Positions 41,810 through 50,673 of a DNA stretch of 64,000 nt are shown one piece after another. Positions within the stretch are counted from its first letter, which is position 1, and every line of letters starts with the position of its first letter. The stretch lies in contig NZ_JADBEM010000001.1 in assembly GCF_014873875.1 (NCBI RefSeq), positions 4,278,001 through 4,342,000 of the forward strand. Direction: 5' to 3'. The notes below the pieces were generated by a model. It saw nothing but the letters and a program-made list of their open reading frames with translations, did not search any database and was not told the origin of the DNA. A program made the position numbers and the translations under genes. The stretch is from Actinopolymorpha pittospori (GTDB lineage: Bacteria > Actinomycetota > Actinomycetes > Propionibacteriales > Actinopolymorphaceae).

Positions 41810-43822
41810 CTAGCGACGCGTGGTGAAGTACTGCTCCGGATTCGACGGACCGGGTTCGGGATAGTCGGACTCGATCATCATCGTCGTCGGCACGTTGTGG
41901 AAGTCGGTCCGCTTGATCCCGTATCCCTTCGGTGGCAGGCTGATCCCGATCACGTAGAACTGCTCACGGGCCATCGTGATGACCTGGCGGAGGAGACGGT
42001 CCTGCTGCGCGGGGTCGCCGGCCGTCGCCATCTGGTCGTACAACCGCATCTGCTCCCGCACCGCGGGCGGTGGCTGCTCTCCAGCCTCGCCGTGCGACTG
42101 GTACCACGCCGCCCAGGGGATGGCGAAGTTCGACTCGTCGCGGTAGGGCATGTAGTAGCGAGGCTCGAGTCGCGGGTCCATTCCTCCGACGTCGCCCTGC
42201 CACACGACGGCGTCGCAGAGGTTCGCGTCCTTGCGTTCGTAGAGGAGTGAGGCGTCCTCGGACCGGACACTCGCCTCGATCCCGACCTCGCGCCAGTATC
42301 CACGCACCATGTCGGCCACGGCCGCCCAGGCGAAACCGTAGTCGCGGGTGGCGATCTCGACCGTGAACCTGATCGGCTGCCCGTTCGGGCCGAGCCGCAC
42401 GCCGTCCGCGTCGCGTTGGGTGTAGCCGGCCTGGTCGAGGTGTCGGTTGGCCAGGTCGACGTCGTACGCCGTGTACTGCGTCGCGAGCACCTCGTCGTAG
42501 AAGTCGGACTCCGGCCGGGGCGCCGCTTGGTACGGCTTGCCCTGCCGCTGGTAGGCGGCGACGATGATCTCCGGCCGGTTGATGGCGTGGGAGAGCCCGA
42601 TCCGGAAGTCCTTGTTGCGGAAGATCTCGCGCTTCACCGGATCCTTGTGGCAGAGGTTCAACGAGAAGATCGCGGTGTTCATGTTGGCGTTGACCATCTC
42701 GAAGAACTCGTAGCCGCCCTTGTCCCGGCTTCTCGCGAGCACCGGCTTGTTCCGCAACGAGTTGATGGTGCGGGTCTGCATGTCGAACTCGCCGTTGGTG
42801 GCCTTGAGCAGCATGACCTCGGGGTCGGAGATGAGCTCGTTGACGAAGGAGTCGATGTAGGGGAGTTGGCTGCCGTCCGGATCGACCTTCCAGTAGTACG
42901 GATTGCGTTTGGCGACGAACTGCGTGCCCTTTCCGATCGGCTGGGTGACCATCCATGCCCGAAGGGTGGGCAGCTCGGGGTTGGCCCAGACGTCCCGCTT
43001 GGCGTCGAACAGTTGGCGCCAGTCGTCGAACTTCTCCGCCTTGGCGAGGTCGTCGGCGTTGTCGGCGAAGTCGGCGTGGAACCTGGACAGGTAGTGCTTG
43101 GGGTGGACCACAAGATCCAGGCCGTACGCCTTGGTGGCCATGCGCTGGGCGAACAGCGCGTTGGGGGAGGGGAACGTCAACCGGACGGCGTAGTCGTCGA
43201 TCTTCGCCATGGTGCCGGGGCCCTCGCCGGTCGTGTAGGCGGCGGCGAGGACGGGGGAGAGGTCCTCGTTGCGGAGGATGTCGTTGAAGGCGAAGAGGAC
43301 GTCGTCGGCGGTGAACGGCTCGCCGTCGGACCAGCGGGTGCCTTCGCGGAAGCGGAAGACGTACTCGGTCGCTTCGTCATTGACCTCGAAGGACTCCGCG
43401 ACTCCCGGCAGCAGCTGGTCGCGGCCGAAGCTGCGCGCGTCGGTTCGCCACCGCAACAGCGGGTCGTAGCCGAGCGTACGGTCGAGCCAGGAGGTGTCGG
43501 ACGGTCCGAGCATCGCCGCGCGCCAGGTGCCGCCGTAGCTGCCCGCCCGCTCCGCCGGATGGACGACGAGTGGTTTCGTGGGCAACCGTTCGTTGACAGG
43601 TGGCAGATCGCCGGCCTTCACCCGGGCGGCGAGTTCCGGCGCCTCCTTGCCCTTGGTGGTCGCCGCGTCGCCGGGTCCGGAGCGCTGCCGCTGGGTGCTG
43701 GGATCTGTCGACAGCAGGCTGCAGCCGGTCGCGGTCATGCCGGCGAGGATCGAGACGCCGCCGACTCCGAGGAGCCTTCTGCGGCTGAGCGCATCGGTTT
43801 CTGGCTTCTTCTGCCCACCCAT
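41810..43822 (-). CDS. ABC peptide-type solute-binding lipoprotein (family 5), orphan
   Basis: This 670-residue SBP_bac_5 protein of the dipeptide/nickel class is longer than the usual 500-560. It has a Tat-type signal (SRRRLLGVGGVSILAG) and a lipobox ending TGC near residue 35, then the family pattern YVFRFREGTRWSDGEPFTADDV. GGAGAGGAG sets the ATG at 43822; a longer open frame upstream is non-coding. No permease or ATPase genes flank it in the window. It is homologous to the truncated protein at 63432, sharing the C-x-LLST-x-P start of the mature chain. It is divergent from a LacI regulator that may control it. The ligand is unknown. Confidence 0.88.
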   Translation of the reverse strand: MGGQKKPETDALSRRRLLGVGGVSILAGMTATGCSLLSTDPSTQRQRSGPGDAATTKGKEAPELAARVKAGDLPPVNERLPTKPLVVHPAERAGSYGGTWRAAMLGPSDTSWLDRTLGYDPLLRWRTDARSFGRDQLLPGVAESFEVNDEATEYVFRFREGTRWSDGEPFTADDVLFAFNDILRNEDLSPVLAAAYTTGEGPGTMAKIDDYAVRLTFPSPNALFAQRMATKAYGLDLVVHPKHYLSRFHADFADNADDLAKAEKFDDWRQLFDAKRDVWANPELPTLRAWMVTQPIGKGTQFVAKRNPYYWKVDPDGSQLPYIDSFVNELISDPEVMLLKATNGEFDMQTRTINSLRNKPVLARSRDKGGYEFFEMVNANMNTAIFSLNLCHKDPVKREIFRNKDFRIGLSHAINRPEIIVAAYQRQGKPYQAAPRPESDFYDEVLATQYTAYDVDLANRHLDQAGYTQRDADGVRLGPNGQPIRFTVEIATRDYGFAWAAVADMVRGYWREVGIEASVRSEDASLLYERKDANLCDAVVWQGDVGGMDPRLEPRYYMPYRDESNFAIPWAAWYQSHGEAGEQPPPAVREQMRLYDQMATAGDPAQQDRLLRQVITMAREQFYVIGISLPPKGYGIKRTDFHNVPTTMMIESDYPEPGPSNPEQYFTTRR

Positions 43823-44183
43823 GTCGTGCTCCTCTCCGGGAGGCTCCACCGGATGCGGCGGCCCGGACGGCGAACGTCCGTCGAGCGCGTGGATCGCTGC
43901 ACTGTAACGATTTACCGGGGGAGCGACAAGACATCGAAGCAGCCCTTCGAAGCAGCGCAGCCGAGAGTGGCCTGGCAACCGGTTCGACTTCCTCAACCGG
44001 CCACATCCGTTGTGAGGAAAGCCGTTCCGCGCCCGTTCACACCTGCACACTGGATGGGTCGGTTGTTTCGCCCCACCGTGACGAGACGCCGGGTCGGTGA
44101 GTGGGACGCGGCTGGCACGACCTGACCGACCGCGTCGGCCTGGTACGACGTTGAATCGCGAACCCGCCCGCACGGGAGGTGTG
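43823..44183. promoter_or_regulatory. Divergent intergenic region (361 bp) with a candidate LacI-type site
   Basis: The gap between the minus-strand binding-protein gene and the plus-strand LacI gene holds a GTAA-N4-TTAC half-palindrome with a central CG step (43904-43915), compatible with a LacI-family operator. It also holds a 6-bp hairpin (CGGACG with CGTCCG, 43864-43880) and a direct repeat TCGAAGCAGC around 43935 and 43948. No gene was recognised here. Confidence 0.4.
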
Positions 44184-45380
44184 GTGGACGGCGCGAAGGT
44201 GAGTCTGCACGACGTCGCCGCGCGTGCCGGCGTCTCGCCGAGCACCGTGTCCAACGTGCTCAACGGCAGGCTCGGCCGGATGCGCCCCTCCACGAGGGAC
44301 CGCGTACGCCAGGCCGTTCGCGACCTCGGCTACGTTCCCAACCAGCTTGCCCGGCAGTTCCGCACCGGCCAGGTCCGCACGATCGGTCTGATCGTTCCGT
44401 CGGTGGCCAACCCGTTCTGGGGCCTCGTCGCCCGACGGGTGGAACAGGCGGCCAGTGAACGCGGCTACCAGGTCCTGCTCTGCAACTCCGAACGTGATCC
44501 GGGGCGGGAGGCGAGGTACGCGGAGACCCTGCTCGACTCCGGCGTACGTGGGCTGATCTTCGGCTCGTCGCCGCTCTCGTTCGACCACCTCGCCACGTTT
44601 CGATCCCGCGGCCTGCAGATCGTGGCGTTCGACCGATCGCTCGCGGGCGCCGGCGCACCCGTGGTCGGCAGCGTCGAGATCGACAACGTCCTCGCCGCCA
44701 GGTTGGCGATCTCCCACCTCACCGGACTCGGGCACCGGCGGATCGGCTTCCTGTCCGGGCCCATCCGGACCGTGAGCCGCCGGGCCCGGTTGGCCGGCTA
44801 CCAGGAGGCGCTCGCCGCCGCGGGGATCGAGCATGATCCGGCCCTGGTCTGGGAAGGCACGTCGGTCGCGACCTTCGGTGATGCCGACGGCGCCGAACTC
44901 GGCCGTACCGGCGCCCATCACCTGCTGAGCATGCCGGACCGGCCGTCCGCGCTCTTCACCATCAACGACATGTACGCCCTCGGTGCCTACGCCGGTGCCG
45001 GCGACCTGGGCCTCCGGGTCCCCGACGACGTGTCGGTGCTCGGCTTCGACGACCTGCCCGTGCTCGCGGAGGTGGCGATGCCGCCGCTCACGACCGTTCG
45101 TCAGCCCGTGCCGTCGATGATGCGCTTCGCGACGAGCCAACTGATCGGGCGGCTCGAGGGCGAGATGACCGGCGAGCCGCGGCACCTGACCGCGACCCCG
45201 GAGCTCGTCGTACGACAGTCGACCGCGCCGCCGAGTCCGGCCGGGCGGACCGAGAACCGAAGGGAGCCCTCGCGTGGGGAACGCCAGAATCGCGCTGATC
45301 GGACTGGGCGCGATGACACAACGCGTGCACCTTCCATCCCTCGCGTCGTTCGAGGACGTCGACCTGGTCGGGGCGTGTGA
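44184..45380 (+). CDS. LacI family transcriptional regulator
   Basis: A 398-residue LacI-type repressor. The N-terminal helix-turn-helix reads VSLHDVAARAGVSPSTVSNVLNG, with a hinge helix near ARQFR, followed by a periplasmic-binding-protein-like sensor domain to about residue 345. The last 45 residues are a basic low-complexity tail that exists only because the frame stays open 107 nt into the next gene. The start is uncertain: GTG at 44184 lies close behind GGGAGG, and GTG at 44181 or 44199 are alternatives. It probably senses a sugar and controls the divergent binding-protein gene and/or the overlapping oxidoreductase. Confidence 0.85.
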   Translation: MDGAKVSLHDVAARAGVSPSTVSNVLNGRLGRMRPSTRDRVRQAVRDLGYVPNQLARQFRTGQVRTIGLIVPSVANPFWGLVARRVEQAASERGYQVLLCNSERDPGREARYAETLLDSGVRGLIFGSSPLSFDHLATFRSRGLQIVAFDRSLAGAGAPVVGSVEIDNVLAARLAISHLTGLGHRRIGFLSGPIRTVSRRARLAGYQEALAAAGIEHDPALVWEGTSVATFGDADGAELGRTGAHHLLSMPDRPSALFTINDMYALGAYAGAGDLGLRVPDDVSVLGFDDLPVLAEVAMPPLTTVRQPVPSMMRFATSQLIGRLEGEMTGEPRHLTATPELVVRQSTAPPSPAGRTENRREPSRGERQNRADRTGRDDTTRAPSIPRVVRGRRPGRGV

Positions 45381-46242
45381 CCTCGACGCCGAGCGCCTGG
45401 CCACGGTCGCGGACCGGTACGACATCCGCGACCGCTACAGCGGCTACCGCGCCATGGTCGAGGAGGTCGGTCCGGACGGGGTCTACGCGGTGGGCCAGCC
45501 GCACCTGATGTACGACGTCTGGACCTGGTGCCTGCAGCAGGGGGTCAACCTCTACATCGAGAAGCCGCTCGGGCTGAGCTGGCATCAGGCGCAGATGCTC
45601 GCGCACCTCGCGAGCGAACGCGCCGTGATCACCCAGGTGAGTCTGCAGCGCCGGACAAGTCCGCTGCTCGTGGCGATGCGCGACGCCTGCGTGGCGCGGG
45701 GGCCGGTGACCCATGCGGTGTGCGAGTTCTACAAGTGCGACCAGCGCGCGTTCGTCTCGCCGCGCGACCGGATGCTCGACGACGGCGTACACGCCATCGA
45801 CACGCTGCGCTGGATCTGCGGCGGCGAGGTGGTCGGGGTCGAGAGTCACTGCCGGCGGGTCGGTGCGCCCGACATCAACTGGTTCACCGCGACGCTGCAC
45901 TTCGACAACGGCTCGACCGGAATCCTGTTGGCCAGTTGGGCGAGCGGACGGCGGATCTTCCGGGTCGAGATGCATTCCGAGGGGATCTGCGCCGACGCCG
46001 ATCCCGAAGGGCAGGCGCGACTGTTCGCCGACGGGAACACGGAGGGGACGACGTACGACACCCGCACGGTCGCGGGCAGCGACGAACTCCATGTCTATGG
46101 AGGTTTCCGGCGGAAGAACCGCGAGTTCGTCGACTCGCTGCTGGCCGGTGCGGAGCTGACCAGTTCGCCGTTCGGGGACGCGTTGAAGACGATGGAGGTC
46201 GCGGAGCAGATCCTCGCCCAGGCGGTCCTGCGCCGCTCCTAG
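45274..46242 (+). CDS. Gfo/Idh/MocA family oxidoreductase
   Basis: The 322-residue protein has the N-terminal Rossmann motif IALIGLGAMTQRVHLP and the EKPLGLS motif with the conserved catalytic lysine, unlike the relative at 5365. The HAIDTLRW segment carries the usual histidine. It probably oxidises or reduces a sugar or cyclic polyol with NAD(P). The GTG at 45274 has AAGGGAG eight bases upstream and lies inside the LacI gene in another frame. Likely target and partner of that regulator. Confidence 0.88.
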   Translation: MGNARIALIGLGAMTQRVHLPSLASFEDVDLVGACDLDAERLATVADRYDIRDRYSGYRAMVEEVGPDGVYAVGQPHLMYDVWTWCLQQGVNLYIEKPLGLSWHQAQMLAHLASERAVITQVSLQRRTSPLLVAMRDACVARGPVTHAVCEFYKCDQRAFVSPRDRMLDDGVHAIDTLRWICGGEVVGVESHCRRVGAPDINWFTATLHFDNGSTGILLASWASGRRIFRVEMHSEGICADADPEGQARLFADGNTEGTTYDTRTVAGSDELHVYGGFRRKNREFVDSLLAGAELTSSPFGDALKTMEVAEQILAQAVLRRS

Positions 46243-46298
46243 ATGCTCGCCGGCTCGGCGAAAGTTCGGTGCGGTCCGAACGATCCGACGCCTAGGGT

Positions 46299-47369
46299 GT
46301 GCCGGTGCGTTCTCCAGGCATCCTCCGACGACAGGCTCCCTCCGAGATTCCCGCAGGCGTTCCCGCAGGTGGTCCGGCCGACGCTCCTGCCGGTCACGCC
46401 GGCTACCTCCCGATCGCCGCGGCGGCGACGACCGAGCTCCTGTGGGCGGCGGCGTTCGTCGCGATCCGGCACGTGGGCACGGCGTTCTCGCCCGGCGCGC
46501 TGTCGCTGGGTCGGCTGGTGGTCGGCAGTCTCGTCCTGGGCGCCTTCATGCTGGTACGCCGGCCCGCCTGGCCACCGCGGGCGATGTGGCCGCGGCTGGT
46601 GGTCGTCGGCGTGCTGTGGTTCGGTATCTACAACATCGCCCTGAATGCCGGCGAACAGCGGGTGGACGCCGGCACCGCCGCGATGGTGGTCAACGTCGGG
46701 CCGATCCTGCTCGCGGTCCTGGCCGGGGCCTTCCTGGGGGAGGGATTCCCGCGGTCCCTCCTGCTGGGCAGCGCGGTCGCCTTCGCCGGCGTCGTGGTGA
46801 TCGGTCTGGCGACCTCGGTGGACGCGAGCGCGGACGCGGTGGGTGTCCTGCTCTGCGTCGTCGCCGCGGTCGCGTACGCCGTGGCGGTGGTGGCCCAGAA
46901 ACCGCTGCTGACCCGGCTGCCGGCGCTGCAGGTCACCTGGCTGGCCGCCACGATCGGAGCCGTGAGCTGCCTGCCGTTCGGTCCGAGCCTGGTCCGCGAG
47001 GCGGCTGCCGCTCCGCCGTCCATGCTCGCCTGGGTCGTGTTCCTCGGCGCCTTCCCGACGGCACTGGCGTTCACCACGTGGGCGTACGCGCTGTCCAGGA
47101 CGAGTGCCGGCCGGATGGGCGCGACGACCTACCTCGTCCCGCCGATCGCCGTCCTGCTCGGCTGGGTCCTGCTCGGCGAGACTCCGGCCACCCTCGCCCT
47201 GGGCGGTGGCGTGTTGTGCCTGATCGGCGTTTTCCTGACCCGCCGCACCCCTCGCCGCACCCCTCGCCGCACCGGTCGCCGCAAGGTCGCCGCGGACGTG
47301 GACGCGGACGCGGCCGCGGACACGGTCGCGGCGGGCGCACCCGGCCGTGGAAGGTCAGGGGACCAGTGA
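46299..47369 (+). CDS. EamA/DMT family transporter
   Basis: This 356-residue membrane protein of the drug/metabolite transporter superfamily has ten predicted hydrophobic segments in two EamA repeats (about residues 30-165 and 180-310). The C-terminal tail is Arg/Pro-rich, partly encoded by a 12-bp tandem repeat (CGCCGCACCCCT, near 47242-47277), then alanine/aspartate-rich. Starts at GTG 46299 or GTG 46305 are possible; AGGG fits the latter slightly better. It ends with a 15-bp overlap with the convergent membrane-protein gene. It probably exports an amino acid or metabolite. Confidence 0.85.
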   Translation: MPVRSPGILRRQAPSEIPAGVPAGGPADAPAGHAGYLPIAAAATTELLWAAAFVAIRHVGTAFSPGALSLGRLVVGSLVLGAFMLVRRPAWPPRAMWPRLVVVGVLWFGIYNIALNAGEQRVDAGTAAMVVNVGPILLAVLAGAFLGEGFPRSLLLGSAVAFAGVVVIGLATSVDASADAVGVLLCVVAAVAYAVAVVAQKPLLTRLPALQVTWLAATIGAVSCLPFGPSLVREAAAAPPSMLAWVVFLGAFPTALAFTTWAYALSRTSAGRMGATTYLVPPIAVLLGWVLLGETPATLALGGGVLCLIGVFLTRRTPRRTPRRTGRRKVAADVDADAAADTVAAGAPGRGRSGDQ

Positions 47370-48005
47370 GGACGCGCCCCTGCTCGGGCGCTCCGCACCA
47401 CCCACGTCGAGCGACCCCCGCGGTGCCGGCAGCTCCGTAGGCCACCGGCCGAGCCGTGTCTTTCCCCACGGCTTGTAGACCGAGAGGACCGTGGCGAGGA
47501 CGAGCATCGCGAGGTGCGCCACAGACAGGCCGAGCAGGAGGGTCGTCGGTGCTGTCGCGAGGTCCAGGATCGGGTCACCGCCGGCCACGGCGCCGGCCGA
47601 ACCCCTGGTCGTTCCAGTTGCGGCCTGGGCGGCCTGGGCGAGCCGGTCGGCGAGCAGGACCGCGGTCCCGATCACACCCACGGTCAGTGCCAGCTTCGTC
47701 GCCACCCAGTAGTGCCGCAGCAGGCCCCACTTCGTTCCCAGCGACAGGGCCACGCCGGTGACCACCGTCGCGACCGCGAGTGGGCGAAAGGCGATGTTCA
47801 GCACGTCCATCGCGGTGAACCTCGCCATCGCCACCACGGTGGCGACCGAGGAGACCGCCGCGATTCCGAGGACCAACTTGGCGGCCACGATGCCGAGCCA
47901 GGCGACGGAGACGATGAGGTGCACGGCGACCAGGAACCTGTACGTCGAAGGCGACACGCGCCGCCCCCGGCCGCCGTTCCTTCGCGAACGCTCCGGCTGG
48001 TTCAC
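47355..48005 (-). CDS. DUF2269-like integral membrane protein
   Basis: The 216-residue protein has a basic N-terminus and four hydrophobic segments, with the pattern HLIVSVAWLG in the first helix and LSLGTKWGLLRHYWVATKL in the middle, typical of DUF2269-like proteins. A GTG at 48005 with GGGAGG seven bases upstream is used as start. It resembles the shorter protein at 22175. Role unknown. It is divergent from the histidine kinase gene. Confidence 0.78.
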   Translation of the reverse strand: MNQPERSRRNGGRGRRVSPSTYRFLVAVHLIVSVAWLGIVAAKLVLGIAAVSSVATVVAMARFTAMDVLNIAFRPLAVATVVTGVALSLGTKWGLLRHYWVATKLALTVGVIGTAVLLADRLAQAAQAATGTTRGSAGAVAGGDPILDLATAPTTLLLGLSVAHLAMLVLATVLSVYKPWGKTRLGRWPTELPAPRGSLDVGGAERPSRGASSLVP

Positions 48006-48276
48006 GTCCCACCCTCCCGGTTCGGTGCCGTCGGCTCCGGATCCGCTCCGGACGCCCACCTCACGGTCCCGGGTTTCCGCGCGTCGAGCGTCCGGTCGGG
48101 TGCGACATCACAGCTACGCTCGCCCACGTAGGGGGACGCCGAGCGCCCGTGTCAGTGCCGTCGTTTCGCGGGACCCGGCCTACGTCGGGTGACGTAGTGG
48201 CGGGGTCGCTTCCGGACCGATGTCGGCGGCCCGCTCGTGCCGGACGCTTTCGGTATGGCCGGAGGAGGGTGGGCAC

Positions 48277-49518
48277 ATGACGGTGTCGACGTCGCTGCGC
48301 AGGGACGCCGCCTTCGCGGTCGGCCTCGCCGTGGTCGCGACCGTCTGGACGTGGGCCGCCGCGCCCTACCTGCAGCAGGAGCGGCCGATCGACGTCCAGG
48401 GGTTCGCGATGATGGTGGGTGCCGCTCTCGCCCTGACCCTCCGACGGCAGTGGCCACTGCTGGCCCTGGCGGTCACCGCGACGCTGACCTCGGCGTACCT
48501 CGTGGTCGGCTACCCCTACGGCCCGATCATGGTCGCGTTCCTCGTCGCGGTCTACACGGTCGCCCGCTACCTCCCCCTCCGCCGGGCGCTGCCGTCGTGC
48601 GCCGCGGCGCTGGCGGTCTTGTTGCTGCACGTGTTCACCAACGACGCCGCCCTTCCCGGGCTGCTCGGTGTCATCCCCGGCTCGGCGTGGGTGGTGGTGC
48701 CGTGCGCGGTCGGCGTCAGCGTTCGGGCGCGCAGGGAGTACGCCGAGCGGACCAGGGCGGAGGCGGTCCGTCAGCATGTCCTGGACGAGCGCCTGCGGGT
48801 CGCCCAGGAGGTGCACGACGTCGTGGGCCATGGCCTCGCGGCGATCAAGATGCAGGCAGACGTCGCCCTCCACCTGCTGGCGAAGAAGCCTGAACAGGCC
48901 GAGGCCGCACTCGACGCCATCAGCCGTACGAGTACCGAGGCGCTGGACGAACTCCGGGCCACGTTGGCGGTCGTCCGGCGAACCGACGTCGAGTCCCCGC
49001 GCGCACCCGCGCCCGGGCTCGGCCGGATCGAGGACCTGCGCCAGCGCATGAGCGAGGCGGGGCTGGTCGTCGAAGTCGACGTCACCGGACGTCGGCGTCG
49101 CCTCCCGCCGGCCGCCGACCTGGCGGCCTACCGCGTCGTCCAGGAATCGTTGACGAACGTACTCCGGCACGGCCAGACGAAGGTTGCGACCGTGCGGATC
49201 GGTTACGAGACTGGCGGCGTGACGCTCGCGATCTCCAATCCCGCCGACGCGGTGTGGGCCCGGGAGGACGGCCTCGGCATTCCGGGGATGCGGCAACGCG
49301 TGACCTCCCTGGGTGGTGAGTTCAGTGCCGGGCGGTCGTCGCGGGGTCTCTTCGAGGTCTGCGCCACCATTCCGGTGGCCGAGGAGATCCCCTACGACGA
49401 GGAGACCTCCGAGGCCGACGAGACGTCCCACGCCGGAGAGAGGTCCCACGCCGGCGCAACGTCCGACGCCGGCGAGCTTCCGTCCGGCGACCACACGACA
49501 ACGGGGGACCGCTCGTGA
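48277..49518 (+). CDS. Sensor histidine kinase (NarL-type, HisKA_3)
   Basis: The 413-residue kinase has about five N-terminal transmembrane segments (residues 8-150) with little extracytoplasmic sequence, a HisKA_3 dimerisation box with the phospho-acceptor histidine in VAQEVHDVVGHGLAAIKMQ, and a HATPase domain (VVQESLTNVLRHG then GLGIPGMRQR). The last 45 residues are an acidic repeat-like tail built on SHAGE/SDAGE units, which is unusual. GGAGGAGG at 48261-48268 sets the ATG at 48277. It is coupled to the response regulator by GTGA overlap. The signal is unknown. Confidence 0.92.
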   Translation: MTVSTSLRRDAAFAVGLAVVATVWTWAAAPYLQQERPIDVQGFAMMVGAALALTLRRQWPLLALAVTATLTSAYLVVGYPYGPIMVAFLVAVYTVARYLPLRRALPSCAAALAVLLLHVFTNDAALPGLLGVIPGSAWVVVPCAVGVSVRARREYAERTRAEAVRQHVLDERLRVAQEVHDVVGHGLAAIKMQADVALHLLAKKPEQAEAALDAISRTSTEALDELRATLAVVRRTDVESPRAPAPGLGRIEDLRQRMSEAGLVVEVDVTGRRRRLPPAADLAAYRVVQESLTNVLRHGQTKVATVRIGYETGGVTLAISNPADAVWAREDGLGIPGMRQRVTSLGGEFSAGRSSRGLFEVCATIPVAEEIPYDEETSEADETSHAGERSHAGATSDAGELPSGDHTTTGDRS

Positions 49519-50168
49519 TCTCGGTACTCATCGTCGACGACCAGGACCTCGTCCGCCTCGGACTCCGCACCCTGGTCGAGAACGAGGACGGTCTGCGGTT
49601 CGCCGGAGAGGCGGGCGACGGCCTGGCCGCGGTCGCTGCGGCGAAGGAACACCGCCCCGACATCGTCCTGATGGACATCCGGATGCCCGGTGTCGACGGA
49701 CTCGAGGCGACGCGCCGGATCGGTGCCGACCCCGACCTCGCCGACACCAGGGTCATCGTGCTGACGACGTTCGAGCTGGACGAGTACGTCTTCGACGCCC
49801 TGCGTCACGGCGCCAGCGGCTTCCTGTTGAAGGACACCAAGCCGGCCGAACTGCTCCAGGCGATCCGGCTCGTGGCCGACGGCGGAGCCCTGCTCTCACC
49901 GTCGGTGACCCGCCGGGTGGTCCGGGAGTTCGCGGCCCGGTCGGTGCGGACGGTGAAGCCGCATCCCCGACTCGACTCGCTCACCGACCGTGAGCGCGAG
50001 GTCGTCGGACTGGTCGGGGAGGGGCTCAGCAACGACGAGATCGCCGAACGCCTCGTGGTCAGCCCCGCGACCGCCCGTACCCATGTCAGCCGGGCCATGA
50101 CGAAGTTGGCCGCGCGTGACCGGGCACAGCTCGTCGTCTTCGCCTACCAGTCCGGTCTCACGAGCTGA
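49515..50168 (+). CDS. NarL/FixJ-type response regulator
   Basis: A 217-residue regulator. The receiver domain carries the acceptor Asp54 in VLMDIRMPG, with Asp8/Asp9, Thr in VLTTFE and Lys in LLKDTKPAE. The C-terminal LuxR-type helix-turn-helix reads LTDREREVVGLVGEGLSNDEIA. It is the cognate partner of the kinase immediately upstream. The GTG start overlaps the kinase stop. Likely targets include nearby genes, but no binding site is evident. Confidence 0.94.
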   Translation: MISVLIVDDQDLVRLGLRTLVENEDGLRFAGEAGDGLAAVAAAKEHRPDIVLMDIRMPGVDGLEATRRIGADPDLADTRVIVLTTFELDEYVFDALRHGASGFLLKDTKPAELLQAIRLVADGGALLSPSVTRRVVREFAARSVRTVKPHPRLDSLTDREREVVGLVGEGLSNDEIAERLVVSPATARTHVSRAMTKLAARDRAQLVVFAYQSGLTS

Positions 50169-50179
50169 TCGATCTCCCG

Positions 50180-50202
50180 GGTCCCGTCCCTGGCCGGGGA
50201 CC
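50180..50202 (+). terminator. Possible terminator hairpin after the two-component genes
   Basis: GGTCCC at 50180-50185 can pair with GGGACC at 50197-50202 across an 11-nt loop, starting 12 bp after the response-regulator stop. The stem is short and there is no T-tract, so this is tentative. Confidence 0.35.
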
Positions 50203-50246
50203 ACGCCCCCTACAGTGGCGACGTTCCCCCGGACGAAGGAGTACTC

Positions 50247-50636
50247 GTGCCCAAGCCGCCGATCCCCGCTGACGTTGTCGAAATGCTGAAAAGGCCCAAC
50301 CCGGCGGTCATGGCCACCGTGCGCGCGGACGGTACGCCGGTCTCGGCGGCGACGTGGTACCTCTGGGACGACGGTCGCGTTCTGCTCAACCTCGACGCCG
50401 GCCGCAAGCGTCTGGAGCACATGCGTGCCAACCCGCACGTGACCCTGACCGTGCTGGACGGCGAGTCGTGGTACCGCACCGTGACCGTGCAGGGGACGGT
50501 GACGTTCGAGGACGACACCGACCTGGTCGCCATCGACCGGCTGTCGAAGCACTACAGCGGTGAGCCGTACGACAACCGCGAGCGGCCGCGCGTCACCACC
50601 TGGCTGAACGTCGACACCTACCAGGTCTGGGGCTAG
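50247..50636 (+). CDS. PPOX-class flavin/F420-dependent oxidoreductase-like protein
   Basis: A 129-residue split-barrel protein of the pyridoxamine-phosphate-oxidase-like family. The pattern ATVRADGTPVSAATWYLWDDG and the RKRLEHMRANPHVTLTV segment are typical of the F420-binding class in actinobacteria. Such proteins reduce diverse unsaturated substrates. ACGAAGGAG precedes the start. It stands alone between the two-component system and the TetR operon. Confidence 0.85.
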   Translation: MPKPPIPADVVEMLKRPNPAVMATVRADGTPVSAATWYLWDDGRVLLNLDAGRKRLEHMRANPHVTLTVLDGESWYRTVTVQGTVTFEDDTDLVAIDRLSKHYSGEPYDNRERPRVTTWLNVDTYQVWG

Positions 50637-50673
50637 GCAGTCTTCTGGACACGGCCTGTACCGCCGGCGTGGC

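Noticed and set aside
43823..44293. Extension of the orphan binding protein by over 150 N-terminal codons.
   Set aside because: It would bury the Tat/lipobox signal inside the protein. GGAGAGGAG before 43822 fixes the start.
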